In this document: piece after piece, positions 48,736-56,830 of the stretch
Layout of the letters: the number at the start of each line of letters is the position of its first letter
Numbering within the stretch: the first letter of the stretch is position 1
From: Candidatus Howiella intestinavium
GTDB taxonomy: Bacteria > Bacillota > Clostridia > Oscillospirales > Acutalibacteraceae
Assembly (NCBI GenBank): GCA_904420585.1
Contig: CAJFVX010000024.1
Location: 1-64,000, forward strand
Length of the DNA stretch: 64,000 nucleotides
Reading direction: 5' to 3'
Program-made: the position numbers and the translations under genes
The notes under the pieces: generated by a model
What the model was told of the DNA's origin: nothing
The model's input: only the letters and a program-made list of their open reading frames with translations
Database searches by the model: none

Positions 48736-49113
48736 TTAAAGTTTCCCGCCGTATTTTTGCACATGGGCCTTGATGGCCGCAAAACTCTCAGCGCTGATGA
48801 CATGCTCCATCCGACAGGCATCCTCTGCGGCGACCTTGGGATCCACGCCTAGAGTGGTCAGCCAGTCGGAGAGAAGGGTATGGCGTTCGTAGATTTTTTC
48901 GGCGATGTCCCGCCCTTTGTCCAGCAGAGAGATATACCCATCCTTGTCCACTTCAATATATCCGTTTTCCCGCAGATTTTTCATGGCTACGCTGACGCTG
49001 GGCTTGGAGAAGGACAGCTCATTGGCGATATCAATGGAACGCACCATGCCGTTGCGGCCCTGCAGCATGAGGATGGTCTCCAGATAATTTTCAGCAGATT
49101 CCTGTATTTTCAC
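48736..49113 (-). CDS. DtxR/MntR family metal-dependent transcriptional regulator
   Basis: VKIQESAENYLETILMLQ...VRSIDIANELSFSKPSVSVAMKNLRENGYIEV; divergent from feoA. Confidence 0.9.
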   Translation of the reverse strand: MKIQESAENYLETILMLQGRNGMVRSIDIANELSFSKPSVSVAMKNLRENGYIEVDKDGYISLLDKGRDIAEKIYERHTLLSDWLTTLGVDPKVAAEDACRMEHVISAESFAAIKAHVQKYGGKL

Positions 49114-49268
49114 TCTGTCACCAGCTTTTTTGCAAATTATTATACAATCGAATATTTGTAAAAAATAGTATAGCACAGGCGCGGTATTTTTTGCAAGGCT
49201 TAGCAGAAATACGGGGCGCCGCCTCCATAAATTCTTCCTGATTTTTGCGCAAATGGCTTGACAAACGA

Positions 49269-49344
49269 GTTAGGAAGTGCTAACATGCATGTGGTTAGAA
49301 AATGCTAACTGTGATTTTTTCTTGTTGAGTTAGCTTAAACTACC
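49269..49344. promoter_or_regulatory. Cluster of palindromic operators TTAG-N6-CTAA (probable metalloregulator sites)
   Basis: GTTAGGAAGTGCTAAC 49269-49284; GTTAGAAAATGCTAAC 49294-49309; GTTAGCTTAAACTACC 49329-49344. Confidence 0.75.
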
Positions 49345-49374
49345 CTTATGGGTGCAAAAAGGGGGATGCATAGG

Positions 49375-49584
49375 ATGCCGCTTACATTGGCAAAACCGGG
49401 GGAGGAAAACATCATCCGGCGGATCGGCGGGAATCCGGAGGTCCGGGCCCACCTGGAGAACCTGGGATTTGTGGCCGGCGGAAGCGTGACGGTTATCTCC
49501 ACCATCGGCGGGAACCTGATTGTGAACGTCAAGGAGTCCCGGGTGGCTATCAGCAAGGAGATGGCCGGGAAAATCATGGTATAG
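49375..49584 (+). CDS. feoA: Ferrous iron transport protein A
   Basis: MPLTLAKPGEENIIRRIGGNPEVRAHLENLGFVAGGSVTVIS... Confidence 0.9.
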   Translation: MPLTLAKPGEENIIRRIGGNPEVRAHLENLGFVAGGSVTVISTIGGNLIVNVKESRVAISKEMAGKIMV

Positions 49585-49624
49585 ATTATAATGGCGCAAG
49601 CCATTGGAAATAGGAGGAAACAGC

Positions 49625-49846
49625 ATGAAGACGTTGAGGCAGGTAAAGGTAGGCGATACGGTCCGGGTGGTGAAGCTCCACGGGGAAGGCGCGGTCAAGC
49701 GCCGGATCATGGATATGGGCATCACCAAGGGCGTAGAGGTGTTTGTGCGCAAGGTGGCGCCGCTGGGGGATCCGGTAGAGGTCACCGTCCGGGGTTATGA
49801 GCTCTCCCTGCGCAAGGCCGACGCGGAGATGATCGAGGTCGCCTAG
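49625..49846 (+). CDS. feoA: Second FeoA protein
   Basis: MKTLRQVKVGDTVRVVKLHGEGAVKRRIMDMGITKGVEVFVRKVAPLGDPVEVTVRGYELSLRKADAEMIEV. Confidence 0.92.
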   Translation: MKTLRQVKVGDTVRVVKLHGEGAVKRRIMDMGITKGVEVFVRKVAPLGDPVEVTVRGYELSLRKADAEMIEVA

Positions 49847-49891
49847 AGCGCCCCGCGGGGCTCCCGATACCGGAGAGATCCCGGCCAATAG

Positions 49892-49907
49892 GTTAGTTTA
49901 AACTAAT
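49892..49907. promoter_or_regulatory. Fourth TTAG-N6-CTAA palindrome, upstream of feoB
   Basis: TTAGTTTAAACTAA, perfect palindrome. Confidence 0.6.
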
Positions 49908-49931
49908 TTCTGCTTGAAAGGAAGAAAGAGG

Positions 49932-52343
49932 ATGAACATTCGAATCGCCCTTGCGGGCAACCCGAACAGCGGTAAAACCACTCTGTTCAACGCGCTGACC
50001 GGTTCCAACCAGTTTGTGGGGAACTGGCCGGGCGTCACGGTGGAAAAAAAGGAAGGCAAGCTGAAAAAGCACAGCGACGTGACCATCATGGACCTTCCGG
50101 GCATTTATTCCCTGTCCCCCTACACGCTGGAAGAGGTTGTGGCGAGAAACTATCTGATTGACGACCGGCCGGACGCCATCCTGAACATTGTGGACGGCAC
50201 CAATCTGGAGCGCAACCTGTATCTCACCACCCAGCTGACCGAGCTGGGCATCCCGGTGGTGGTTGCGGTCAACATGATGGATGTGGTGAAGAAAAACGGG
50301 GACAAGATCAATATCGCCGAACTGTCCCGGCAGCTGGGCTGTAAGGTAGTGGAAATTTCGGCCCTGAAGGGCACCGGCATCATGGAGGCGGCCGAAGCGG
50401 CCGTGGAGGCCGCCGAGGGTACCAAGACGGTGCCCATGCACAGCTTCAGCGGCGTGGTGGAGCACGCCCTGGCCCACATTGAGGAGGCCGCCGTGCACAA
50501 CATGCCCGCCGAGCAGCAGCGGTGGTACGCCATCAAGATTTTCGAGCGGGATGAAAAGGTGCTGGAACGGCTGAAGCTGGATAAGAACGTCCTTGCCCAC
50601 ATCGGGGAGGACATCAAGGCGGCCGAGGCCGAGATGGACGACGACGCCGAAAGCATCATCACCAACGAGCGGTATGTCTACATAGCCTCCATCATCAAGG
50701 GCTGCTATAAGAAAAAGAACGCCGGCCAGCTTTCCATCTCGGATAAAATCGACAAGGTGGTGACCAACCGCTGGGCGGCCCTGCCCATCTTCGCGGTGGT
50801 CATGTTTATCGTCTACTATGTCTCGGTGACCACGGTGGGCACCTGGGCCACCGACTGGGCCAACGACGGGGTGTTCGGCGACGGCTGGCACCTGTTCGGC
50901 ATCGGCTCTTCCTCCTACAGCGAGGCGGCCGACGCCTATGTGGAGCCCGGGGCCATGGTGGAAGCCTTTGAGGCGGCGGCCGCCGAGGCCGGCCTGGATC
51001 CGGCCGAAGCTGCCGACCTTACCACCACCGCCTACCTCTACGATGACAACGGGAATGTGGAAGAAGAAATCCCCGTGGACTTTGCCGCCTATGAGGAAGC
51101 GGCGGCCATCGAAGAGCCTGACCCGGCTGATTACGGCGTCTGGGTGCCCGGCATCCCCGTCCTGGTGGGGAACGGGCTGAACGCCATCAACTGCGCCGAC
51201 TGGCTGCAGGGCCTCATCCTGGACGGTATCGTGGCCGGCGTGGGCGCCGTGCTGGGCTTTGTGCCCCAGATGCTGGTGCTCTTCCTCTTTCTGGCTTTCC
51301 TGGAAAGCTGCGGCTATATGGCCCGTATCGCCTTTGTCATGGACCGGATTTTCCGCAAGTTCGGCCTGTCGGGCAAATCCTTCATCCCCATGCTCATCGG
51401 TACCGGCTGCGGGGTGCCGGGCATCATGGCGTCGCGTACCATTGAAAACGACCGCGACCGCAAGATGACCATTATGACCACAACCTTCAGTCCCTGCGGC
51501 GCTAAGCTGCCCATTATCGCCCTGATAGCCGGCGCCCTCTTCGGCGGCGCCTGGTGGGTGGCCCCCAGCGCCTACTTTGTGGGCATTGCGGCCATCGTCA
51601 TCTCGGGTATCATGCTTAAAAAGACCCGCATGTTCGCCGGCGACCCGGCTCCCTTTGTCATGGAGCTGCCGGCCTACCACCTGCCCACCGTGGGCAACCT
51701 GCTCCGCTCCATGTGGGAGCGCGGCTGGTCCTTTATCAAGAAGGCCGGTACGGTTATCCTGCTGGCCACCATCTTAGTCTGGTTCACCTCCTCCTTCGGC
51801 TGGGCCGACGGCAGGTTTGGCATGGTGGACATGAACGACAGCATCCTGGCCATTGTGGGCAACGCCATCGCCTGGATCTTCGCGCCTCTGGGGTGGGGCA
51901 ACTGGCAGTCGGCCGTGGCCTGCGTCACCGGCCTTATCGCCAAGGAGAACGTGGTCGGCACCTTCGGCGTACTCTTCGGCGGCTTCGAGGAGGTTGCCGA
52001 AAACGGCTGGCAGGTCTGGGCCAATATGCGGGAAGCCTTCACGCCTCTGTCGGCCTACTCCTTCTTGGTCTTCAACCTGCTCTGCGCCCCCTGCTTCGCG
52101 GCCATCGGCGCCATCAAGCGGGAGATGAACTCGGCCAAGTGGACCTTCTTCGCCATCGGCTACCAGTGCGTATTCGCCTACGCCGCAGCCCTGGTTATCT
52201 ACCAGCTGGGCTCCCTCTTTACGGGTACCGGCAGCGTCATTGGCTCCATTGCAGCCTTCCTGATTGTGGCCTTTATCCTCTTCATGCTCTTCCGGCCCTA
52301 TAAGGAGAGCGGCAGCGTCCTGGGAGCCAAGGTTCGCGTCTAG
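49932..52343 (+). CDS. feoB: Ferrous iron transport GTPase FeoB
   Basis: ALAGNPNSGKTTLFNALTGSNQFVGNWPGVTVEKKEG...DLPGIYSLSPYT; Gate motifs GTGCGVPGIMASRTIEN. Confidence 0.96.
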   Translation: MNIRIALAGNPNSGKTTLFNALTGSNQFVGNWPGVTVEKKEGKLKKHSDVTIMDLPGIYSLSPYTLEEVVARNYLIDDRPDAILNIVDGTNLERNLYLTTQLTELGIPVVVAVNMMDVVKKNGDKINIAELSRQLGCKVVEISALKGTGIMEAAEAAVEAAEGTKTVPMHSFSGVVEHALAHIEEAAVHNMPAEQQRWYAIKIFERDEKVLERLKLDKNVLAHIGEDIKAAEAEMDDDAESIITNERYVYIASIIKGCYKKKNAGQLSISDKIDKVVTNRWAALPIFAVVMFIVYYVSVTTVGTWATDWANDGVFGDGWHLFGIGSSSYSEAADAYVEPGAMVEAFEAAAAEAGLDPAEAADLTTTAYLYDDNGNVEEEIPVDFAAYEEAAAIEEPDPADYGVWVPGIPVLVGNGLNAINCADWLQGLILDGIVAGVGAVLGFVPQMLVLFLFLAFLESCGYMARIAFVMDRIFRKFGLSGKSFIPMLIGTGCGVPGIMASRTIENDRDRKMTIMTTTFSPCGAKLPIIALIAGALFGGAWWVAPSAYFVGIAAIVISGIMLKKTRMFAGDPAPFVMELPAYHLPTVGNLLRSMWERGWSFIKKAGTVILLATILVWFTSSFGWADGRFGMVDMNDSILAIVGNAIAWIFAPLGWGNWQSAVACVTGLIAKENVVGTFGVLFGGFEEVAENGWQVWANMREAFTPLSAYSFLVFNLLCAPCFAAIGAIKREMNSAKWTFFAIGYQCVFAYAAALVIYQLGSLFTGTGSVIGSIAAFLIVAFILFMLFRPYKESGSVLGAKVRV

Positions 52344-52385
52344 GAACCGGCCCATCGGTATACATTTGAAAGGAGGAAAATCGGT

Positions 52386-52562
52386 ATGCTGCAATTCCTT
52401 GCCGCCAATTGGGGCACTCTGGTAATCGGCCTGGCCGTAGCGGCGGTTATTGTTCTGGTTATCTGCAAGCTGCGCCGGGATAAAAAAGGGGGAAAAGCGT
52501 CCTGCGGATGCGGCTGCAAGAATTGCCCCTCCGCCGGCGTGTGCCACAGCCATAAGGAATAA
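52386..52562 (+). CDS. FeoB-associated Cys-rich membrane protein (58 aa)
   Basis: MLQFLAANWGTLVIGLAVAAVIVLVICKLRRDKKGGKASCGCGCKNCPSAGVCHSHKE*; below ORF-track cutoff. Confidence 0.88.
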   Translation: MLQFLAANWGTLVIGLAVAAVIVLVICKLRRDKKGGKASCGCGCKNCPSAGVCHSHKE

Positions 52563-52677
52563 GAAGCGGGAGGGCGCCTGCGGACGTCCTCTCCAGCCCG
52601 CAAGCGGCGTGTGGCTAGTTGGCGCGCGCCGCTTGCTCTGCGTATGAGGTCGGCTTTGACTGGAAAGAAGGGATTTT

Positions 52678-53058
52678 GTGGAAGCGGAATTCTGGGGAAC
52701 GGCCCTTATCGTCGTCATCCTTGTCATCATCTGTGTCATCGGCGTGCGCAGCTATATCAAAAAGCTGGCCCACGGCTGCTGCGGCGGCGGGGACGGCGGC
52801 GTGAAGCGCATCCGGCCGGCCGACCGGGATGCGGCCCATTACCCCTACGTACACACCCTGGGCGTAGACGGCATGACCTGTAAAAACTGTGCGGCCCGAG
52901 TGGAAAACGCCTTTAACCGCCGGGACGGCTTTTGGGCGTCGGTGAATTTGAAAAAGGCAGCGATTGTAGTGCGCTCCAAGCAGCCGGTGACAGAAGAGGA
53001 GCTGGAGGCCATTGTCCTCCATACCGGCTATACCGTTCGTTCGATAGAGGCGAAATAG
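52678..53058 (+). CDS. TM-anchored heavy-metal-associated (HMA) domain protein
   Basis: GTG start; TM WGTALIVVILVIICVIGVRSY; GVDGMTCKNCAARVENAFNRRDGFWASVNLKKAAIVV. Confidence 0.88.
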   Translation: MEAEFWGTALIVVILVIICVIGVRSYIKKLAHGCCGGGDGGVKRIRPADRDAAHYPYVHTLGVDGMTCKNCAARVENAFNRRDGFWASVNLKKAAIVVRSKQPVTEEELEAIVLHTGYTVRSIEAK

Positions 53059-53068
53059 AGAATGCGCA

Positions 53069-53110
53069 GGCCCGCACGGCAGTATGATATACGCCGTGCG
53101 GGCCTTTTTG
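53069..53110 (+). terminator. Intrinsic terminator of the feo operon
   Basis: GGCCCGCACGGC...GCCGTGCGGGCCTTTTT. Confidence 0.85.
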
Positions 53111-53214
53111 CTGCATGCGGAGTAAACTTAACTTGACAGCCTGCAGGGCTTGCATATAGAATAGGGGCAGATGCGGCGGTGGGCCGCCGGCAAAACGCAA
53201 AAAGGAGAAAAACC

Positions 53215-53922
53215 ATGGAGCTTGTCATCGAGCACCTCAGCAAGCATTTTGAAAAGAAGGAAGTCCTGCGGGACATCGATTTTACCTTTACCAAAGGAAA
53301 GATATACGGTCTGCTGGGCCGCAACGGCGCGGGAAAGACCACCCTGTTCAACTGCCTGAACCGGGACTTGAAAAGCGATAGCGGCCGGTTTTACATACGG
53401 GAGCAGGCGGGGGAGCGGGAGGTAAAAGCCCAGGACATCGGCTATGTCCTCTCCACGCCTACAGTGCCCGAATTCCTGACCGGCAGGGAGTTTTTGAAGT
53501 TCTTCATGGATATCAACGAAAAGGAAATCCAGGATCCCCGCCCTCTGGACGCCTATTTCGACTATATGGGCATCGGCCCGGAGGACCGGGACAAACTGCT
53601 CAAGGACTATTCCCACGGCATGAAAAACAAAATGCAGATGCTTATCAACATCATCGCCCGGCCCAATATTCTGTTGTTGGACGAACCCCTGACCTCTTTA
53701 GACGTGGTGGTGGCCGAAGAGATGAAGCAGCTGCTGCGGAATCTGAAGGCCGGCCGGTGCATTATTTTCTCCACCCATATCCTGGAGCTGGCCCTGGATT
53801 TGTGCGACGAAATCGTCATCCTCAACCGTGGCCGGCTGGAAGAGGTGGATAAGGAGAACCTGGATACGGGCGGATTCAAGGAGAAGATCATCGACGCCTT
53901 GCGGGAGGAAGAACATGCTTAA
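53215..53922 (+). CDS. ABC transporter ATP-binding protein
   Basis: YGLLGRNGAGKTTLFNCLNRDL, YSHGMKNKMQMLINIIARPNILLLDEPLTSLDVV. Confidence 0.92.
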   Translation: MELVIEHLSKHFEKKEVLRDIDFTFTKGKIYGLLGRNGAGKTTLFNCLNRDLKSDSGRFYIREQAGEREVKAQDIGYVLSTPTVPEFLTGREFLKFFMDINEKEIQDPRPLDAYFDYMGIGPEDRDKLLKDYSHGMKNKMQMLINIIARPNILLLDEPLTSLDVVVAEEMKQLLRNLKAGRCIIFSTHILELALDLCDEIVILNRGRLEEVDKENLDTGGFKEKIIDALREEEHA

Positions 53923-55495
53923 AGCCTTTCGGATTTCCTTTGCCCTCAAAAATACCTACCGGGTCAACAGCATTCTCTACTCCCTCAAGCAGATACCTCT
54001 GGTTAAGCACCTGCTGCCCGACGCCTTGTATAAAAGCCGCGGCTTGAAGATTTTTGGAAATGTGCTGTCGGGGATATGGGAGGTGCTGTCCGCTTTTATC
54101 GGCAAGGCGCTCTATCTTTTCCTGATGGTGGCGGGCATCGGCGTGCTGTACGAACAGGCGCCGGCCGACGGAGTCTTTCTGCACATCTTGTTTTTCCTGA
54201 CCCTCATCGGGGCCTTTATGAATACCTATATGTTCAACCCCACCAACGATAAATACTACGCCATGATTCTCATGCGCATGGACGCGCGGGCGTATACCCT
54301 GTCCAACTATGCCTACACCATGGGAAAGACCCTTATCGGCTTTCTGCCCTTTACGATGCTTGTGGGCTGGCTGCGGGGCGTGCCTGTCTGGATAGGCCTT
54401 CTGCTGCCCCTTTTTATCGTGGGGACCAAGCTGTTTGCGGCCTGGCTCTTCCTGCTGCGCTACAAGCGCACCGGCAGGTGTACCAACGAGAACCTGCCGC
54501 CCAAGGTCCTCTGGCCCTTGGTGGGTATCCTGCTGGCCGCCGCCTATGTCCTGCCGGCGGTGGGCTGGGTTCTGCCGGTTCCGGCCGTGCTGGCGGCAGC
54601 GGGCCTGCTTACGGCGGCCGGCGTGTACGCGGCGGCGGGGATTGCCCGGTTTGATGCCTACGGGGAAATGTACCGCCTGCTGCTGGCCGAAAAGCGCAGC
54701 GGCCTGGATGTAAACCGCACGGTGGCCAAGGCCGTGGAGGAGCAGAGCCGGAAGGCCATCAGCCAGGAGGCGGGCATCACCAGCGGCCGAAAGGGTTTTG
54801 CCTATTTCAACGATCTGTTTGTCAAGCGGCACAAAAAAATCCTCTGGCGGCCGGCCAAGCGGGTGGCGGCCGTCTGCCTTGCCCTGCTGATAGGGATGCT
54901 GCTTTTGTTCCGCCTGCGGCCGTCGGTGATGGAAAGGACAAATGAGCTGCTGCTCAGCTTCCTGCCCTTTTTCACCTTTGTCATGTACTGCATCAACCGG
55001 GGTACGGCCTTTACCCAGGCCCTCTTTATGAACTGCGACCACAGCATGCTGACCTATTCCTTTTACAAAAAGCCCCGGTTTATCTTAAAGCTGTTCCAAA
55101 TCCGCCTGTGGGAAATCGTGAAAATCAACCTGCTGCCCGCTCTGGTCATCGGCCCAGGGCTTTCGCTTCTGCTGTTTTGCTCGGGCGGCACGGCCAATCC
55201 CCTGTACTATGCGGTTATGCCGGCGGCTGTCCTGTCCATGAGCGTGTTTTTCTCGGTGCACTATCTGACGATATACTATCTTCTGCAGCCCTACAACGCC
55301 GGCACCGAGATGAAAAGCGGCACCTACCGGGTGGTGACGGGGGTCACCTATTTCGTCTGCTTTGCCTTTATGCAGGTGCGGATGGAAACCCTGAGTTTCG
55401 GCCTCATCGCCATCGGCTTCTGCCTTGCCTACTGCCTGGTGGCCTGCCTGCTGGTATACAAGCTGGCCCCCACCACCTTCCGGCTGCGCAGCTGA
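53915..55495 (+). CDS. ABC transporter permease (ABC-2-like, about 12 TM)
   Basis: MLKAFRISFALKNTYRVNSILYSLKQIP...; hydrophobic throughout; overlaps the ATPase gene by 8 nt. Confidence 0.75.
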   Translation: MLKAFRISFALKNTYRVNSILYSLKQIPLVKHLLPDALYKSRGLKIFGNVLSGIWEVLSAFIGKALYLFLMVAGIGVLYEQAPADGVFLHILFFLTLIGAFMNTYMFNPTNDKYYAMILMRMDARAYTLSNYAYTMGKTLIGFLPFTMLVGWLRGVPVWIGLLLPLFIVGTKLFAAWLFLLRYKRTGRCTNENLPPKVLWPLVGILLAAAYVLPAVGWVLPVPAVLAAAGLLTAAGVYAAAGIARFDAYGEMYRLLLAEKRSGLDVNRTVAKAVEEQSRKAISQEAGITSGRKGFAYFNDLFVKRHKKILWRPAKRVAAVCLALLIGMLLLFRLRPSVMERTNELLLSFLPFFTFVMYCINRGTAFTQALFMNCDHSMLTYSFYKKPRFILKLFQIRLWEIVKINLLPALVIGPGLSLLLFCSGGTANPLYYAVMPAAVLSMSVFFSVHYLTIYYLLQPYNAGTEMKSGTYRVVTGVTYFVCFAFMQVRMETLSFGLIAIGFCLAYCLVACLLVYKLAPTTFRLRS

Positions 55496-55537
55496 CCGGC
55501 CGGGAGATATTTCCGGCGGCCGTCTGCAAGGTTTTGG

Positions 55538-55566
55538 TTGACAAAGGCCAGGTAAGATGATATAAT
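55538..55566 (+). promoter_or_regulatory. Sigma-A promoter of the Pel-type operon
   Basis: Consensus TTGACA (55538) - 17 nt - TATAAT (55561). Confidence 0.85.
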
Positions 55567-55574
55567 CATCATAC

Positions 55575-55684
55575 TAAAAAAGTACATAGGAAGCTGAGAA
55601 GGGTACCGTGTATCTGGACGCTTGCGGTATCTGGAGCTAGTAGCGTAACCGGCAAAAAGGAAGACTTTTTTGCCGGTTTTTTTG
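55575..55684 (+). ncRNA. Leader RNA of unknown class ending in an intrinsic terminator
   Basis: Noncoding segment from the promoter to ACCGGCAAAAA...TTTTTTGCCGGTTTTTTT (55647-55688); no class recognised. Confidence 0.4.
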
Positions 55685-55688
55685 TTTT
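55647..55688 (+). terminator. First intrinsic terminator in the leader
   Basis: ACCGGCAAAAAggaagacTTTTTTGCCGGTTTTTTT. Confidence 0.8.
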
Positions 55689-55693
55689 CAACT

Positions 55694-55785
55694 GCATCTG
55701 TTTGGCAAAGCTGGCGAAAGCCAGTGACGCAAAGCGTAGAGGCTACCGCGGCTGTTATCGGCCGCCATGCCCGTCTGGCTGCAAG
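55694..55785 (+). promoter_or_regulatory. c-di-GMP-I (GEMM-I) riboswitch
   Basis: TTTGGCAAAGCTGGCGAAAGCCAGTGACGCAAAGCGTAGAGGCTACCGCGGCTGTTATCGGCCGCCATGCCCGTCTGGCTGC: P2 with GAAA tetraloop, GACGCAAAGC core, RGGCTA and CCATG P3 elements. Confidence 0.85.
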
Positions 55786-55818
55786 AAGGTGGATTTCACC
55801 CTTTTTGCAGCTTTTTTA
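55778..55818 (+). terminator. Terminator (expression platform) after the c-di-GMP aptamer
   Basis: GCTGCAAGAAGGTGgattTCACCCTTTTTGCAGCTTTTTT. Confidence 0.8.
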
Positions 55819-55924
55819 TTTGCCCGCACATCTTCCGGGCGGGCGCATACAATTCAAATGTACCCGCTTGTCCGGCGGCGGCCGGCGCGGGCCCGCATAC
55901 CGAAAGAGAAGGGAAGGGGTTTTT

Positions 55925-56830
55925 ATGAAGAAAAGTTTGTTGGGCTACAACAAGCAGGCGGTGGACGAAACCATAGGGGATCTGGAAATCCGCAACACCC
56001 GGCTGGAGACCCAGCTCAAGCGCCTGCAGGCCGAGCTGGACGCCGCCCGCAAGGAGCTGGAGGCGGAAAGAGAACATCCGGAAGAAAGTGAAGCCGATAC
56101 CGAGGAACTGGAGCAGCTGCGGGCCGAAAACCAGGCGCTGCAGGCTGAGAATCAGGCGCTCCAGGCCGGGAAGGAGCAGCTGCGGCAGGAGCGGGATTCC
56201 CTGGCCCAGCGGCTTCAGGCGGCCGGAAGCGTGACGGCTTCCCGGGATCAGCTGGAACAGGTCACCGGCATCTGCCGGGAGGCCTATGAGGAAATGATGC
56301 ATGCCAAAGAGCAGACTCAGCAGGGCATCAGCGCCTATGTGGGCGCCTTCTGGGAGGAATGGAACGTCTGCCAGGCCCGGATGCTGCAGGCGGCCCAGGA
56401 TATGGAGCGTGCCCGGGATGAGGGCCGTGAGGCTTTCCTGAGCATTGCCGACGAAATTCTGGCCGGTTATGAGAAGCTGACCGAGGCGGACGCCCGGATG
56501 CAGCGGCAGCTGACGGAGATGGAGGAAACCCGTTCCCAGGTGGAGCGGCAGCTGGAGGCAACCATTCGTTCTTTGGACGCGGAAAGGGAAAAACCTGCTG
56601 ACGAGTCAGAGGAAGAGGAGACCGATGGCTATGCCGTTCTGCAGGCCCTGCGCCGCCGGGAAAAGAAAAACCGGCCGGCCGAAGAAGTGGCGGAAGTCAG
56701 CCAAGAGCCGGATACAAAGGAAACGGCCAGCCGGATTATACCGGTCAAGCCGGCGGCCCCTATGGGGGATATCGGCATTGCGGTGGGGATTGACGCCCGC
56801 AATATCATGAGCCGCCGCAAGGGCTCCTGA
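55925..56830 (+). CDS. Coiled-coil protein, DivIVA-like N-terminus, first gene of the Pel-type operon
   Basis: MKKSLLGYNKQAVDETIGDLEIRNTRLETQLKRLQAEL... heptad-rich; overlaps the HD-GYP gene. Confidence 0.75.
   Translation: MKKSLLGYNKQAVDETIGDLEIRNTRLETQLKRLQAELDAARKELEAEREHPEESEADTEELEQLRAENQALQAENQALQAGKEQLRQERDSLAQRLQAAGSVTASRDQLEQVTGICREAYEEMMHAKEQTQQGISAYVGAFWEEWNVCQARMLQAAQDMERARDEGREAFLSIADEILAGYEKLTEADARMQRQLTEMEETRSQVERQLEATIRSLDAEREKPADESEEEETDGYAVLQALRRREKKNRPAEEVAEVSQEPDTKETASRIIPVKPAAPMGDIGIAVGIDARNIMSRRKGS

Noticed and set aside
49893-51680. 595-aa minus-strand ORF opposite feoB
   Set aside because: Antisense shadow of feoB
55575-55690. TPP riboswitch or T-box in the pel leader (CTGAGA, GGGTACC strings)
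   Set aside because: The remaining conserved TPP and T-box elements are missing or misplaced; kept as an unclassified leader
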